64,000 nt of DNA from Symbiodinium natans (taxonomy: Eukaryota; Sar; Dinophyceae; Suessiales; Symbiodiniaceae), in assembly GCA_905221605.1 (NCBI GenBank), contig CAJNDS010001336.1:570473-634472 (forward strand). The letters are read 5' to 3'. Under the pieces are notes generated by a model, which saw only the letters and a program-made list of their open reading frames with translations, made no database searches and had not been told where the DNA came from. This document shows, piece by piece, positions 31,030-43,482 of this stretch. Each line of letters starts with the position of its first letter. The stretch's first letter is position 1. Position numbers and translations under genes: made by a program.

Positions 31030-32190
31030 CTCGTCAAGTGGGGGCTTCAGAACATAGGGAGACCCTTAAAGTAGACCCCCAAGCAGTAGGATTCCCTTCT
31101 AAGTAGGACCCCCTAAGAAGGTACCCCCTAAATTCGGAAACCCCCAAATCTGGGTTCAAGCTTTCTCCTTGAAGCCACCCAAGCCCTAAGCCAATCCTGA
31201 ACCCCTGCATCCATCCTCGAGCCCCGGAAGGCCCCAAACCTCAAGTTTACCCCGATGTATCCTAGTATACCCTAATACCCGAGTACGCCCAAACTCCCAG
31301 TAATAAGCAAAATAATAACCTAACATGCCCTAACATACCCTACCCCCCTAATCGACTCTAAGTCTGCAACCCGGTTTCTGCGCCCCAGACCCCAAACCCT
31401 CAAGCCCTCAAGCCCTCAAGCCCTAAAGCCCTAAAGCCCTAAACCCTCAGCCCTAAACCCTAAAGCCCTAAAGCCCTAAAGCCCTAAAGCCCTAAACCCT
31501 AAACCCTAAACCCTAAACCCTAAACCCTAAACCCTAAACCCTAAACCCGACAAGGCGGAAGCCCTTTGCTCTCCGAAGCGGCCGCAGCAGCAGATGCTGG
31601 GATCGACCCAGGCCCCCAAAAAGGAAGATGGGAGGACTAACCTCCCTGAGTTCCCCCCGACCTCCCGAACGCCCCCTAAAATCCTCCTCCTTGGGGGTCC
31701 AGGTGAAAATTCTGGCCCCTCATGGGCTTTCTTGGCCTCAGGGCCCAGGCTCGCGGGGCTCTCGCGGCGGTGAGGGTGTTCAGGATGTTTTTGGGTGCTT
31801 CGATTTAGGGTTTCGGGTTCGGGTTTCGGGTTTCGGGTTCAGGGTTTTGGGTGTAGGGTGTGTGGGGTGCTTGGGGACCACATGAACCCTTGACGCATTG
31901 TGCTCTAAACGCAGCTTGTGAGGGGCTCCGGTGGCTTAGGGTATACGACCCTAAATTTCAGGGTTCATTGGCCCTTCGAAGGTGCTTTGGGTGACCCGAA
32001 ACCCGAAACCCTAAACCCTAAACCCTACATCCCTAAACCTCAAAACCCTAAACCCTAAACCCCAAAACCCTAAACCCAAAACCCAAAACCCTAAACCCTA
32101 GACCCCAAACCCTAAACCCCAAAACCTCAAAACCCTAAACCCAAAACCCTAAACCCAAAACCCAAAACCCTAAAACCCTAGACCCCAAAC

Positions 32191-32248
32191 GGTGCTTGGC
32201 GAGCTTCGGGGCCGCCCCTCGGAGGCCCCGGGGCCCTGAGGCCGCCCC
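32191..32248 (-). CDS. Candidate exon GAASGPRGLRGAAPKLAKH
   Basis: Acceptor CTGAAG, donor CACC|GTTTGGGG. Low complexity and GC-rich. It lies 700 bp beyond the HPRT stop and could belong to the next gene downstream. Confidence 0.3.
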
Positions 32249-32348
32249 CTTCAGGGTTTAGGGTTTAGGGTTTTAGGGTTTAGGGTTTAGGGTTTAGGGT
32301 TTAGGGTTTAGGGTTTAGGGTTTAGGGTTTAGGGTTTAGGGTTTAGGG

Positions 32349-32812
32349 TTTAGGGTTTGGGGTTTAGAGTTTAGGTTTAGGGGTTTAGGGTTTAGGGTTT
32401 TGGGGTTTAGGGTTTAGGGTTTAGGGCTCAAAAGTGGCAAATTGGGGAGCGGAGGGGGAGCGGAGGGGAGGGGAGGGGCAGTTTTTCAGACTTTGTGGTG
32501 GGGTTTAGGGTTTGGGGTTGAGGGTTTGGGGTTTAGGGTTTGGGGTTTAGGGTTTAGGGTTTAGGGTTGAGGGTTTAGGGTTTAGGGTTTGGGGTTTAGG
32601 GTTTAGGTTTAGGGGTTTAGGGTTTAGGGTTTTGGGGTTTAGGGTTTAGGGTTTAGGGCTCAAAAGTGGCAAATTGGGGAGCGGAGGGAGAGCGGAGGGG
32701 AGGGGAGGGGCAGTTTTTCAGACTTTGTGGTGGGGTTTAGGGTTTGGGGTTGAGGGTTTGGGGTTTAGGGTTTGGGGTTTAGGGTTTGGGGTTTAGGGTT
32801 TGGGGTTGAGGG
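32349..32812. repeat. 232-bp tandem duplication
   Basis: The block GGGCTCAAAAGTGGCAAATT, with a G-rich GGAGGGG segment and CAGTTTTTCAGACTTTGTGG, occurs from about 32425 and again from about 32657. It is nearly identical and embedded in TTTAGGG repeat. Confidence 0.85.
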
Positions 32813-32954
32813 TTTGGGGTTTAGGGTTTTGGGGGGGGGGGGGGGGGGTGTTTAGGAGCGTTAGGGTTGTTGGCGTTGTTAGGGTTGTAAGGCTCGTTAG
32901 GGGTTTTAGACCCTAAACCCGAAACCCTAAACCCTACACCCTGATTAAAACGAC

Positions 32955-33042
32955 TCACTCGTAGACGCACGGCTTCAGCGCACCGACGTATGGAAGATTG
33001 CGGTAGCGCTCGGCGTAGTCGATACCGTAACCTACCAGCAGG
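32955..33042 (-). CDS. HPRT: HPRT exon 12 (terminal, with stop)
   Basis: Acceptor AATCAAG. Frame [20 protein letters not shown] then ALKPCVYE and TGA at 32955-32957. [15 protein letters not shown] is the family's C-terminal signature and was the key to the gene. CAAGC occurs at both intron ends. Confidence 0.96.
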
Positions 33043-35541
33043 CTTGATTTAAGGTGGCTTAGGGGGTTTAGGGTTTAGGGTTTCGGGTTTAGGGTTTTTT
33101 TAGGGCTTAAGGGGTTTAGGGTTTCCGGGCTTAGCTTAGGGGGTTCGAGGGCTTGGGAGGGTTCAGGGTTTTAGGGTTGAGGCCGGGAGGGCCTTAAGAC
33201 CTCAAGCTCTTCTAAACGCGACCCCCAAGCCCATAAGTCCTAAAAACCCTGAACCCCGAAGTCCTAGAAAACTAAAACCCGTCACGCCCCTAAACCCCAA
33301 CCCCCCCCCCAAAAAAAAAAAAAAAATCTTTAACCCCACCTTAAAATCTAAACCCTAAGCCCAAACCCCCTCAAAACTTAAACCCTAAATCCCACTGAAC
33401 CAAAGTCCTCCCACGGGCGAAGCAAGCGCAAAGGCAACCAACCTCCTCACCTGTGCCCACTGGCATGGGTGCCCTGCCTTGTTCTAGGGTTTAGGGTTCA
33501 GGGGTTTGGGTTTACGGTTTGGGGGGTTAGGGGTTTAGGGTTTTGGGTTTTAGGGTTTAAACCCTAAACCCTAAACCCTAAACCCTAAACCCTAAACCCT
33601 AAACCCTAAACCCTAAACCCTAAACCCTAAACCCTAAACCCTAAACCCTAACCCTAAACCCTAGACCCGAACTCCCCCCAAAAAAGCCCAAACAGCTTAG
33701 GCTCCTGGACTCCTAAAAGCGAGAACCCCTGCAGCCTAGAACCCTGAAGCCGCTCTTCAAAACTCCCAGTAGGCCCCCAAAATCCCGTCACAAAGCCCCT
33801 GAGACCGTTTAGGGTTTAGGGTTTAGGGTTTAGGGCGTAGGGCTTAGGGTTTAGGGAAAAAGGTCCCCCAAAACATCGAGCCTGAACCCTAAACCCTAAA
33901 TTCCAGCAGCCCTAAACCCTAAACCCTCAGTTCCAGCAGCCAGGCGGCCTACAATGAACTCCTCAGCTCAAGTGCTGCTCGGTTAGCACCCGTTGGGTTC
34001 ACGTGGCGGCTTCAAAAGGGGAACCCTAAACCCTAAACCCTAAACCCTAAACCCTAAACCCTAAACCCTAAATCCTAAACCCTAAACCCTAAACCCTAAA
34101 CCCCAAGCCGGGAAGAGTAGGACTGGTGGACGGTGTTGAGGGGCCTTCGGGTCAAGGTTGAGGGGTTCAAACCTGAGGGGTCAGGAGGCGGAGGAGCGTC
34201 TGGCGGGTTGAGGCTTGAGGCCCTCAACTCCAAACCGTAACCCTAAACCGTAAACCTTAACAGGGTTTATGGTTTCGGGGGATGCGGGTGGGGAAGCTCT
34301 GTGGGTTTAAGATGGGAGGGGGGGGGGGGTTGGGAGAGGGTTGGAGATTCGCGATTCACAGCTGAGGCAGTCCCCCGCCCCCCCACATCTGTCAAGCTTA
34401 ACCTCCCCTAAGCCATAAGCCCAAGTTTAGGGCTTGGGGTTTAGGGCTTAGGGTTTAGGGCCTCGGGTTTCGGGGTTTAGGGCAAACCGTAAAACCGAAA
34501 AAGACCCATGAAACCCCTTAAACGCCAGACCTCTAAGCACCAACTGAGCCCCGGAGCCCTGAAACGCTCAAACGCGAAACCCTTGAATCCATAAACCCCT
34601 AGACCCCTAGACCCCTAGACCCCGAGACCCCTAGACCCCTAGAGACCCCTAGAGACCCCTAGACCCCTAGACCCCTAGACCCTAAAATCCCAAATGCAAG
34701 TGAGCTGCGTTCGGACCTTAGAGCGCGTCCAGGTGATGTCACAAGGATTGCAGTTTAGGGCTTAGGGCAGTTTGGGGTTTAGGGTTTAGGGGCTTGCAAG
34801 GTAAGTACTCCGAAACCGTCCTCTGCCTTCGCCTAAAGATGAAGTTCGGCTGCTTAACCCGAACGGGCGCAAATTTAGGGATCACGAGGCTATGCGAACA
34901 TCGCTGCTAGCTTTTCGTTTTTTGAAGATGGGCGTTGTGCTACAAATAGCCGTAGGAAATCATGTTGGCAAACGGTGATTTATCTGAGTTGAATATCAAG
35001 GTTTGCGTAAGCTGCTCTTTGCCTAAATTTGGCAGCCCGCGTGCCCCCCCCCCCCCCCCCCCCCCGCCCACGCAATGGTCTCTTTGGGCTTCGAGCGCTC
35101 AGCCTGAATACACAAGGTAATAGAGCACGAACCCTAACAGCGACCTGGGATTGTCCGGAGGACTGTCCGGACAAAAGCCCAAGTAAGTCTGCAGGTACGA
35201 GTGGAAAGGCTAAAGCCTTGAATGTCAAGACCCTAAATGGAAGCTTGAAGTTCCTCGGAAAACTTCTTGGACGACATCTTCAATGTTCGTCTTGAAGGCA
35301 TTCATTGACTACAACATGGCATATAGTATATGCACTGCCAAGGCCCGAAACTCTGAACCCCAAAGCCAAACAACAAAACAACTCACAAAACCCTACAGGC
35401 CAAAACCCCAAACCCCCAAGCCCACACAGACTTAAGCCCTAAACCTCCAAGCCCTACATCCCCCGCAAACAGCAGAAAGCGCCCCGACCTACCCTAAACC
35501 CTAAACCCCAAACCCCAAACCCTAAACCCTAAACCCTAAAC
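33043..35541 (-). other. HPRT intron 11 (2.5 kb), repeat-filled
   Basis: Begins GTTTAGGGTTTAGGG in sense and ends with CCCTAAA-type repeat, then AAATCAAG. The interior holds repeats in both orientations and short unique islands (for example 33395-33480, 33930-34020, 34690-34755) with no assignable product. Confidence 0.85.
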
Positions 35542-35630
35542 GAGCTTGGCTCCCGGCAGTCGAAGCCTACGTAGTCCATCTTCAGGCCGTCGACTTCCCT
35601 CCTCGCCTGCGCAAGGGCTGGAGAGGCTCC
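35542..35630 (-). CDS. HPRT: HPRT exon 11
   Basis: Acceptor TTCTAG, donor AGCTC|GTTTAGGG. Frame GASPALAQARREVDGLKMDY then VGFDCREPSS, with the RREV...DYVGFD block. Confidence 0.94.
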
Positions 35631-36292
35631 CTAGAACTGTACGGTGTCGGGGCTAGGGTTTAGGGTTTAGGGTTTAGGGTTTAGGGCTTAGGGCTTAGGG
35701 TTTAGGGTTTAGGGTTTAGGGTTTAGGGTTTAGGGTTTAGGGTTTAGGGCTTAGGGTTTAGGGCTTAGGGCTTAGGGTTTAGGATTTAGGGTTTAGGGCT
35801 TAGGGTTTAGGGTTTAGGGTTTAGGGTTTAGGGCTTAGGGTTTAGGGGTTTAGGGCTTAGGGTTTAGGGTTTAGGGCTTAGGGTTTAGGGTTTAAAGACA
35901 CTGAAAACCAAAAAACAACCTAAACCCGCAAAACCCAAAATCCCAAAATCCTAAACCCTAAATCGGGGCTTGGGGTAAGCCTTTCCGTGGGGTTTAGGGT
36001 TTAACCCTACCTAACCTAAGATGACTGTGATTGTTCTCTGGCGCGGTTCCCCAAATAGGGGTACCCTTCTGGTGGGGGCTCATATAAGAAGGACTAGAGC
36101 ATTTTGGGCATACTAAGGGCACCCCTTTTTGGGAAATGCACATTTAGGGTCTGTGTGTTGGGACTCGGAAGAGTAGCCATACCCTTAAAACCTTAAAAAC
36201 CCTAAACCCTACACCCTAAACCCTCAGCCCTAAACCCTCAGCCCTAAACCCTAGACCCTAAACCCTAAACCTTAAACCCCTAAACCCTAAAC

Positions 36293-36329
36293 GCAGGCCT
36301 TCTTGTCCAGCAGCGTGCAGATCGTGATC
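36293..36329 (-). CDS. HPRT: HPRT exon 10 (37 nt)
   Basis: Acceptor TGCAAG, donor CCTGC|GTTTAGGG. Frame (K)ITICTLLDKKAC, the strand leading to the purine-contacting Lys. The donor is the first unit of a TTTAGGG run. Confidence 0.93.
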
Positions 36330-36576
36330 CTTGCACAGGTTTAGGGCTCAGTTGGCTTCAGGGTTGCACGGTGAACTTCGGTTTTAGGGTTTAGGGTTTG
36401 GGGTCTGGGGCTTTAGGCTTTGGGGTTTAGGGTTTTAGGGTTTCGGTTTTCGGGTTTGGGTTCAGGGTTTAGCCCACTTCGGGTTGACACCCAAAACGTG
36501 AAGGCATTCTCACCCTAAACCCTAAACCCTAAACCCTAAACCCTAAACCCTAAACCCTAAACCCTGAACCCCTAGC

Positions 36577-36625
36577 TTTGTGGCACCCAGGGTCGACGCG
36601 GCGCCGCGCTCCATGAAGAGGTTGC
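36577..36625 (-). CDS. HPRT: HPRT exon 9
   Basis: Acceptor CCCAAG, GC donor CACAAA|GCTAGGGG. Frame (C)NLFMERGAASTLGAT, the helix after the PRPP loop (..L..RGA.S..). Confidence 0.85.
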
Positions 36626-37348
36626 CTTGGGAGGGGGGGGGGGGGGGGGGTTTGGGGGGCTTTTGGGGTTTGGGGTTTCGGGTTTAGGGTTTTAGGGTTT
36701 TGGGGTTTTAGGGTTTTAGGATTTTAGGGTTTTGGGGTTTTGGGGTTTTAGGGTTTGGGGTTTGGGGGTTGAGGGTTTAAGGGCTTTAGGGTTTCAGGCT
36801 TAGGGGTTTCATGGTTTTAGGGTTTGGGGCTTAGGGTTTGAGGGCTTTGGGGTTTTAGGGTTTGGGACTTAGGGGTGTGCATCTGTTCTCAAGGGGGGCG
36901 CTCCGAATCGCGCGCTCGCCTAGCTTAGCAGCCCCACTCCCCACCCGAACTATTCTCTGCTAAGGCAGAGGGTTCCAGCCCAGAAACCCATAAACCTTAA
37001 ACTGTCCGAGAGGCGCGAGCGCCCCTCAGGCTTTTCGGGTCTTTTGGGGTTTTGAGACCCTAGACCCTAAACCCTAAAACCTAAACCCTAGGGTTTCGGT
37101 TTGTGGATTTGGAGTTTTGAAGTCTAGGACCTTGATTCTAGAGCAGACGCGAGCGCTGCGGAAAGCAAAGGCACGTTGTTTTGTACTCTATTCTTAAATC
37201 GTGGGTTCAAGGTTTAGGGTAAGTGCATGGAGCCGCACAAATTCTGCAAACAACTCCAGTAATGGAATGATACAACAGTAGAACAACGCCGCGAAGCAGA
37301 AATCACGGTGTTGGGTGTAGGGTTTGCCGCAACTTGCATCCTGGTTGC

Positions 37349-37385
37349 AAATGGCCTGCAGTGTCTTCCCCGTGTCGACGATGTC
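37349..37385 (-). CDS. HPRT: HPRT exon 8 (37 nt)
   Basis: Acceptor GGCAAG, GC donor CATTT|GCAACC. Frame DIVDTGKTLQAI completes the PRPP signature VEDIVDTG. The six bases GCAACC recur at the start of exon 9. Confidence 0.93.
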
Positions 37386-38763
37386 CTTGCCGGCTCAGGG
37401 GCTTCTCTTTGTGGCTCCCCGAGGGTTCACAGGTGGAGGGGTTTAGGGTTTAGGCTTGAGAGTTTGAGGTTTTAGGGGACCAGGCAGCAAAAAAAAGAAG
37501 CCCTTGCGGGGTTAAACCCTAAACCCTAAACCCTAAACTTGGGCGGGGGTATGCAAGGCGAGGAGGCGTCGGTGCGCCCGGTGCCATCCGGAGCCTGCCT
37601 AAGGCGCCCTTTGGGGGGTTTAGGCTTTAGGGTTTAGGGTTTAGGGTTTAGGGTTCAGGGTTTAGGGGTTTCGGGTTTCGGGTTTCGGGTTTAGGGTTTG
37701 GGGCTGCTAGGATCTGCTTGAGGAGCCCCGCCCAGAAACGCGCAAGGACAGTTCCTGGCAGGTGATTGCAATCATGACGGCTAATGACATTTGTCTCCCT
37801 GAGGGCTCGTTACCCGTTAGCCGAAGGCATTAAACCCGGGAAGGGCCTGTCCTTAACCCTAAACCCTAAACCCTAAACCCTAAACCCTGAGCCCTAAGCC
37901 CTAAACCCTAAGCCCTAAACCCTAAACCCTAAACCCTAAACCCTCCCTTAAAGGTTGCCCTTAAAAGAGAGTACTTTTGGGGGGGTTGCTGTGAAACGAG
38001 GATCGTCTGGGGGGGGGGGGGGGGGGGGGAATATTAGAGGTACCCTTTTTGCGCTTGAAATGGCCAGCGTGCGCAACTCCTGATAAAGCCTTCAAAAATG
38101 CAGTCGCATCTGCCTGCAGATCCTTATGTCCATGGCCCCCTGCACCCTCAAGCTTAAACCCGCTCGCAGCTGAGGTATAACGAGTGGGGCTCCAATTTGT
38201 CTGCAACAGTTCTAACAATATACATGCTAAACACTGTCACGATAGTAACAACATTAGCAACAAGATACTGGCAGTAGTAGCAGTAACAGAGTAACAAGAA
38301 AGCAACAAACGGAGAAATGGTAGACATATGAATCCTAAAACCATACCTCTGAAATCCCAAACGTCCCGACAAGGACCAGTGTCCTCTGTCCCAAAACCCA
38401 GCAGCCTGCACCGCTACTTTAGGGGCTGATATTCCTCGCGGGGCCCTAAACCCTAAACCCTAAACCCTAAACCCTAAACCCTAAACCCTAAACCCTAAAC
38501 CCTAAACCCTAAACCCTAAACCCTAAACCCTAAACCCTAAACCCAAAACAAATACTCCTGGTTGTCGTTCAGGGTGCCGAAAGGGGCCCGCGGTGACAGG
38601 GCCTATGGGGACAAGCCTCTTGGTGGCCGATGAGGGATCCCTGCGCTGATAAATTAAGCCTAAACCCGACAACCCTAAGCAAGAAGCAAGCCTTCTTGTC
38701 GTAGGCATCCCCCGATGGCCACCTGCCTTAATAAAAAACAAGGTAGAAAACACACATCGCCCA

Positions 38764-39147
38764 CTAGACTGTAGTTGCTGGGCGTCGGATCGCTGCCCTT
38801 GCCTTCTTGCGGATCTCGTTCAAGCGATTGATCCTGCGCTTGGCTTCTTCGGGCGAGCCGAAATGGCAGAAGCGACAGGCAGCACCGAGACGGCACCCAT
38901 CCTGCAGCTTTGCGAAAAAGTTGCATGGCTTGCAAGAGCCAGCAATGTGAGCCTGCCAACTCGACTGCAGGACCTGATTCTCAGGACCTTCCTTCTCAGC
39001 CGCTTCATGATTCTGTCCGACATGAGGCTCGTGCATCTCGCCCGGATGCACCGGCATCTCACTCGATTCAAAGGTGGTGGAAGGCGAACGCCTCACGTAC
39101 AAACTTGCAAAGAGAGAAGGAACCCAATGCAACATGACTCGTGCCAA
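38764..39147 (-). CDS. CCCH zinc-finger protein, 127 aa, nested in HPRT intron
   Basis: Intact ATG-to-TAG frame. SCKPCNFFAKLQDGC then RLGAACRFCHFG gives C-x9-C-x5-C-x3-H at about residues 74-95, the pattern G-C-PC-FF...GC--G--C-FCH common in dinoflagellate CCCH proteins. It is followed by a basic helix (SPEEAKRRINRLNEIRKKAR). CCCH fingers of this type usually bind RNA. It is on the same strand as HPRT, has no repeat interruptions and could be a retrocopied cDNA. GCTTTTTGGCACGAG just before the ATG resembles the spliced leader only weakly. Confidence 0.6.
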   Translation of the reverse strand: MARVMLHWVPSLFASLYVRRSPSTTFESSEMPVHPGEMHEPHVGQNHEAAEKEGPENQVLQSSWQAHIAGSCKPCNFFAKLQDGCRLGAACRFCHFGSPEEAKRRINRLNEIRKKARAAIRRPATTV

Positions 39148-39494
39148 AAAGCAAACCCTCAGAAGCCCTGAACCCTAATCACCAAATCCACTACAGTTGC
39201 CAAACAGGGGGAACCGCGGGAAAACGCTGTTTTGCCATCTTCACTCCCACGTATGTTTGTAGTAGGAACAGATACTCGCACCCTAAACCCTGAACCCTGA
39301 ACCCTGAACCCTGAACCCTAAACCCTGAACCCTAAACCCTAAACCCTAAACCCTAAACCCTAAACTCGCATTCTGTCCCTGGGCGTTTGTTTCCTTGTTT
39401 GAACACGAGGGGTGTGACCTAGGAACAAAAAGGGTGCACTCGTTGGTGCCAAGGGCTTCTAAGGGAACCCCAAGCCCCCAAAAAAAGGGGAACT

Positions 39495-39709
39495 GTTTTA
39501 CTTCGAACATCCCCACCCTCTGTGGGTAGAGATACTCTGGGGTTGGGCACTCCAAAGGCACTCTGGGGTTGCGCACTCTCGGGACACTTTGGGGCACTCC
39601 AGGGACACTCAAAAAGCTGGACGAGGAGTAGACCAGGCGAGGAGAAGTGGACCGGGCCAGGAGAAGAGTCGAGCTTAAAGTCAAACACACCCACACCGAG
39701 GGTGGGGAA
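39495..39709. mobile_element. MITE-like element with 11-bp TIRs, copy 1
   Basis: TCCCCACCCTC at 39510-39520 and GAGGGTGGGGA at 39698-39708 are perfect inverted repeats. Between them lie tandem CTCTGGGGTTGGGCACTCC-type units. The family matches 47091-47391 at both ends and inside. Confidence 0.75.
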
Positions 39710-42700
39710 TGAGGAGGGCCTCTGGGTCCTGGCCCTAAACCCTAAACCCGCAACTCAGAAAACCCGAAACCCAGTAACCCTGCCCCTTTAAGAGGCCTCC
39801 ACCCTTCAAGCTCCGGCAAGGACTTTGCCCGTTGCATCGCGGCTGTGCCTGACTTCTGCTTTTGGGGAGTGTAGTTGGGGCCCTAGACCCTAAACCCCTA
39901 AACCAAGATGTTGCAGTCTTGTTGGGATTGAGGGCAAGGGTTGGGCTTTATGGTGACCGGGTCGGGTTTCGGGTTTAGGGTGTAGGACCCAGAACGGACT
40001 TGACACACCCGTGAACCCTATAAGCCCTTTAAACCCCGATTGTAAAAGCCGATAAATTCTACGAAGCCTGACAAACACATTAAGCCTACTTATTAGCGCT
40101 AGATACCCGATCATAAATCCAACGCGTCTCCAATAAACCAAGATACGCATGCTGAAAAGGTGACGTTCCTGGACAGAAAAATCAGAGTTTAAAGTTCATC
40201 TCTTGGCCAAGTCGGAAATTCAACCCCGAAACCCTAAACCGTAAACCCGTAACAGCTCTAAGACCTGCAAATCCTCTAAAGACCTGTCAAGACCTTGGGG
40301 TTCGACAGGCTTCAGATTTTAGGGCTTATGGGCGAGCACCAAGAGTAACCTAGGCACAGAAAGGGTGCCCTTTTTGGTTTGAAGACGCTTATAAACGAAC
40401 CAACCCCCTCACCCCCCCCCCCCCCTGAAAGAAAGGGGGGTTTAGGGTTTGGGGCTTCACGCTGGCTAGGTGGAAGGCTTCTTTAGGTACACATTGTGCT
40501 TCAATCCCTACAGAAAGAAGGAAACTGGCCCCAAGACTGGGAAGCTCTCAGCCCCCTAAACCCCTAAACCGCAGGTTCGGGTTTAGAGTTGAGGGTTTAG
40601 GGTTTAGGGCTTAGGGTTTAGGGGGTTTTGGGTTAAGGGGGGTTTAGGGTTTAGGGTTTAGGGTTTAGGGTTTAGGGTTTAGGGTTTAGGGTTTAGGGTT
40701 TAGGGTTTAGGGTCCGGAGATTACACTCCAAACCCCGAACCCAAGATGGCCCGCGCCCCGCCTCGAAAGATCAGGGATAGGTAGGAAACCCTAACCCCTA
40801 AAACCACCCCTCCCCCAGGCTTTTGGGTTTAGGGTTTGGGGTCTAACCCTAAACCCTAAACCCTAAACCCTAAACCCTAAACCCTAAACCCTAAACCCTA
40901 AACCCTAAACCCTAAACCCTAAACCCTAAACGCCTGAGCCGTTTAGGGCCTCAGGGTTGTAAGGGGGTCGCCACCGGCCTTCATCGCAAGCCGGCTTCAC
41001 CTCCAAGAAGGTATTCTTGCCTCGGCTCCAAGGCTTGGGACTCATTTTAGGGTTTAGGGTTTAGGGTTTAGGGTTTAGGGTTTAGGGTTTAGGGTTTAGG
41101 GTTTAGGGGCTTGTATTCAACCCTCCTTAGGCCCTCAACGGAAACAATATTCCTACGGGGACAACAGCAATAGATCTCCCCAAACCCTAAACCCTCAACC
41201 CCAAGCCCTAAACCCTAAACCCTAAACCCTAAACCGTAAACCCTAAACCCTAAACCCTAAACCCTAAACCTAAGTCCAAGCGTTTGAAGTGAGGGAGCGA
41301 GAGACTCGGGCTTTTTTGGGGGTTTGAGGCTTAGGGAAGCCGAGATGCTGAAAACGTTGATGTCCCCCGCCTCTTCGTCCTCTTGAAGGGCTAGGACTTG
41401 GGGTTTAGGGTTTGGGGTTTGGGGTTCAGGGTTCAGGGTTAGGGGTTAAGGTCTAGGGTTTAGGGTTTAGGGTTTAGGTTTCGGGTTTAGGGTTTAGGGT
41501 TTAGGGTTTAGGGTTTAGGGTTTAGGGTGGGCCCCGAAGAGGGGATCCCCTCTATACCTCTTACATACCCTCTAAAACCCAAAAGTGCCCATACTTCAGA
41601 ACCCTTTTCAAGAAGGTAGGGGACCAGATTCCTATACTCCCCTTAGAACCTTAATAAAATACGATCTTTAATTCTTTAATGCTTTGTTGGGTTTGATACA
41701 AACAAAAATATAAAAATAAAAAATAAAAAAAAATAAAAAAAAAAATAAAAATAAATTAAAAAAAAAAAAAACCATCCCAGGGGGATATAGATTAAGGGAC
41801 CATGTAACTACCGTTCGACTCTCTGTAGAACTGTGAGATCTTGTGGACAAACCTGAGGATTGCCCCTGGACTTCTGTAGCCCCTCTACCTGAACCCTGAA
41901 CCCTCTAAACCCTAAACCCTGAACCCTGAACCCTAAACCCTGAACCTTAAACCCTGAACCCTAACCCTAAACCTAAACCCTAAACCCTGAAGCCTAACTC
42001 ATGAACCCTCAGACCCGAAACCCCTGAGCCCTAAAGACCCTGGCAACTGCCTCGGTGAACCTCACCCGTTCCACCTACCTGAAGAGACGATAAACCCTAA
42101 ACCCAAAAAATGAAGAGGGGAGCTATCCGACTTCGAACAACCTCGAAGAGCAGGGCTTAGGGTTTAGGGTTTAGGGTTTAGAGGGGTTAGAGGGTTTAGA
42201 GGGTTTAGAGGGTTTAGAGGGTTTAGAGGATTTAGAGGGTTCAGAGGGTTCAGAGGGTTTAGAGGGCTTAGGGCTTAGGGCTTAGGGTTTAGGGCTTAGG
42301 GTGAAGGGTTTAGGGCTACCCGTCCTCCAACACCCAGAGCAGCACGCGCGAAGGCATGGGAGCTGACTGGAATGTGCAATTTGCGGGAGAGGGGCTTGGA
42401 GCCGAGATGGCTGTGTTTCGGGTTTAGGGTTTAGGCTGTAGAAAACCTCTGAATCCTCCTAAAGCCCTAAGACCCCTAAACCCTCAAAACCCAAAGGAGC
42501 CCACCCCTAAACCGCCAGAACCCTGAAAACCCTAAAGTCCTAAACCCCTAGACAGCCCTAAGGACCCCCTCGCTCCCCCAAATCCCCTTAGCCCGCAAAA
42601 ACCCCCTAACGACTTAGGGATTTTACGGGGTTTCGGGGTTTAGGGTTTTGGCTAGGCCTTTAGGGCTTCTTATGGATTTTAGGGTTTCAGGGTTTGGGGA

Positions 42701-43075
42701 AGTCCTAACCCTAAACGATGCCATGCCTCAACCTTAGGCGACGTCTCCCTCAGTCATAGCGTCAAGCCTTTACAGTAGGAACGATCATCAAGCCTTCCCT
42801 ACCTACCTACCTGCTGCCTGCCTACCTACATACACACTTATACATGTACATCTACAGACACATATGCATATACATGTTCATGTACTCTAAACCCTAAACC
42901 CTAAACCCTAAACCCTAAACCCTAAACCCTAAACCCTAAGCCCTAAGCCCTAAACCCTAAACCCTAATCCCTAAACCCTAAACCCTAAACCCTAAACCCT
43001 AAACCCCAGACCCTAAGCCCTACACGGATGTGCACACGCGTACGTATCCATCCGCTTCAGAGAACCCGCGATCTC

Positions 43076-43099
43076 CTCCACGAAGATGACGTGCTTGCC
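43076..43099 (-). CDS. HPRT: HPRT exon 7 (24 nt)
   Basis: Eight codons, GKHVIFVE. Acceptor TTGGAG, donor GTGGAG|GAGATCG. GGAGATCG at the donor side is matched by GGACATCG at the acceptor of exon 8 (7 of 8). Confidence 0.9.
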
Positions 43100-43429
43100 C
43101 TCCAAGGGTTCAGGGTTCAGGGTTCAGTTCAGGGTTTAGGGTTTAGGGTTTAGGGTTGAGGGTTGAGGGTTGAGGGTTGAGGATTTAGGGTTTAGGGTTT
43201 AGGGCTTAGGGTTCAGGACGCTTCAGAGTGCAGGGTCGGATGTAGAATTTTGGAACTCCTTTGCAGAAGGCTGCTGCAAGGAGGAACCGAATTTAGAGCT
43301 ACACCCCCGGTAGGTCTAGAGCAGGGATTCAAGGCTTTAGTAGATTAGGGTTTAGGGTTTAGGGTGTAAGGTGTAGGGTGCAGTGTGAAAGCCCAGCTTT
43401 CCGAAACCCTGGCATTTGGACTCTTACGC

Positions 43430-43482
43430 CTTGACTTCTGCGTTCACATCCTTGAGGAACGTCAGCTCACCAGCGGTCGATC
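43430..43482 (-). CDS. HPRT: HPRT exon 6
   Basis: Acceptor GTCCAG, GC donor GTCAAG|GCGTAAGAG. Frame STAGELTFLKDVNAEVK, the second half of the loop and the -LKD-d-dvk- strand. The GC donor, not the GTAAGAG two bases later, keeps phase. Confidence 0.9.

Larger units (their letters stand above)
37386..43075 (-). other. HPRT intron 7 (5.7 kb)
   Basis: The largest HPRT intron. It holds the CCCH ORF (38764-39147), a MITE-like element (39495-39709) and AT-rich filler near 41690-41775. Protein-like islands on the minus strand near 41340-41400 (QVLALQEDEEAGDINVFSIS) and 40975-41045 are also present. These islands cannot be HPRT exons, so they are either relics or chance. Confidence 0.8.

Noticed and set aside
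41690-41775. Lys/Phe-rich ORF with poly-A/T as a retroposon tail
   Set aside because: A-rich low-complexity filler with no coding sequence in front of it.
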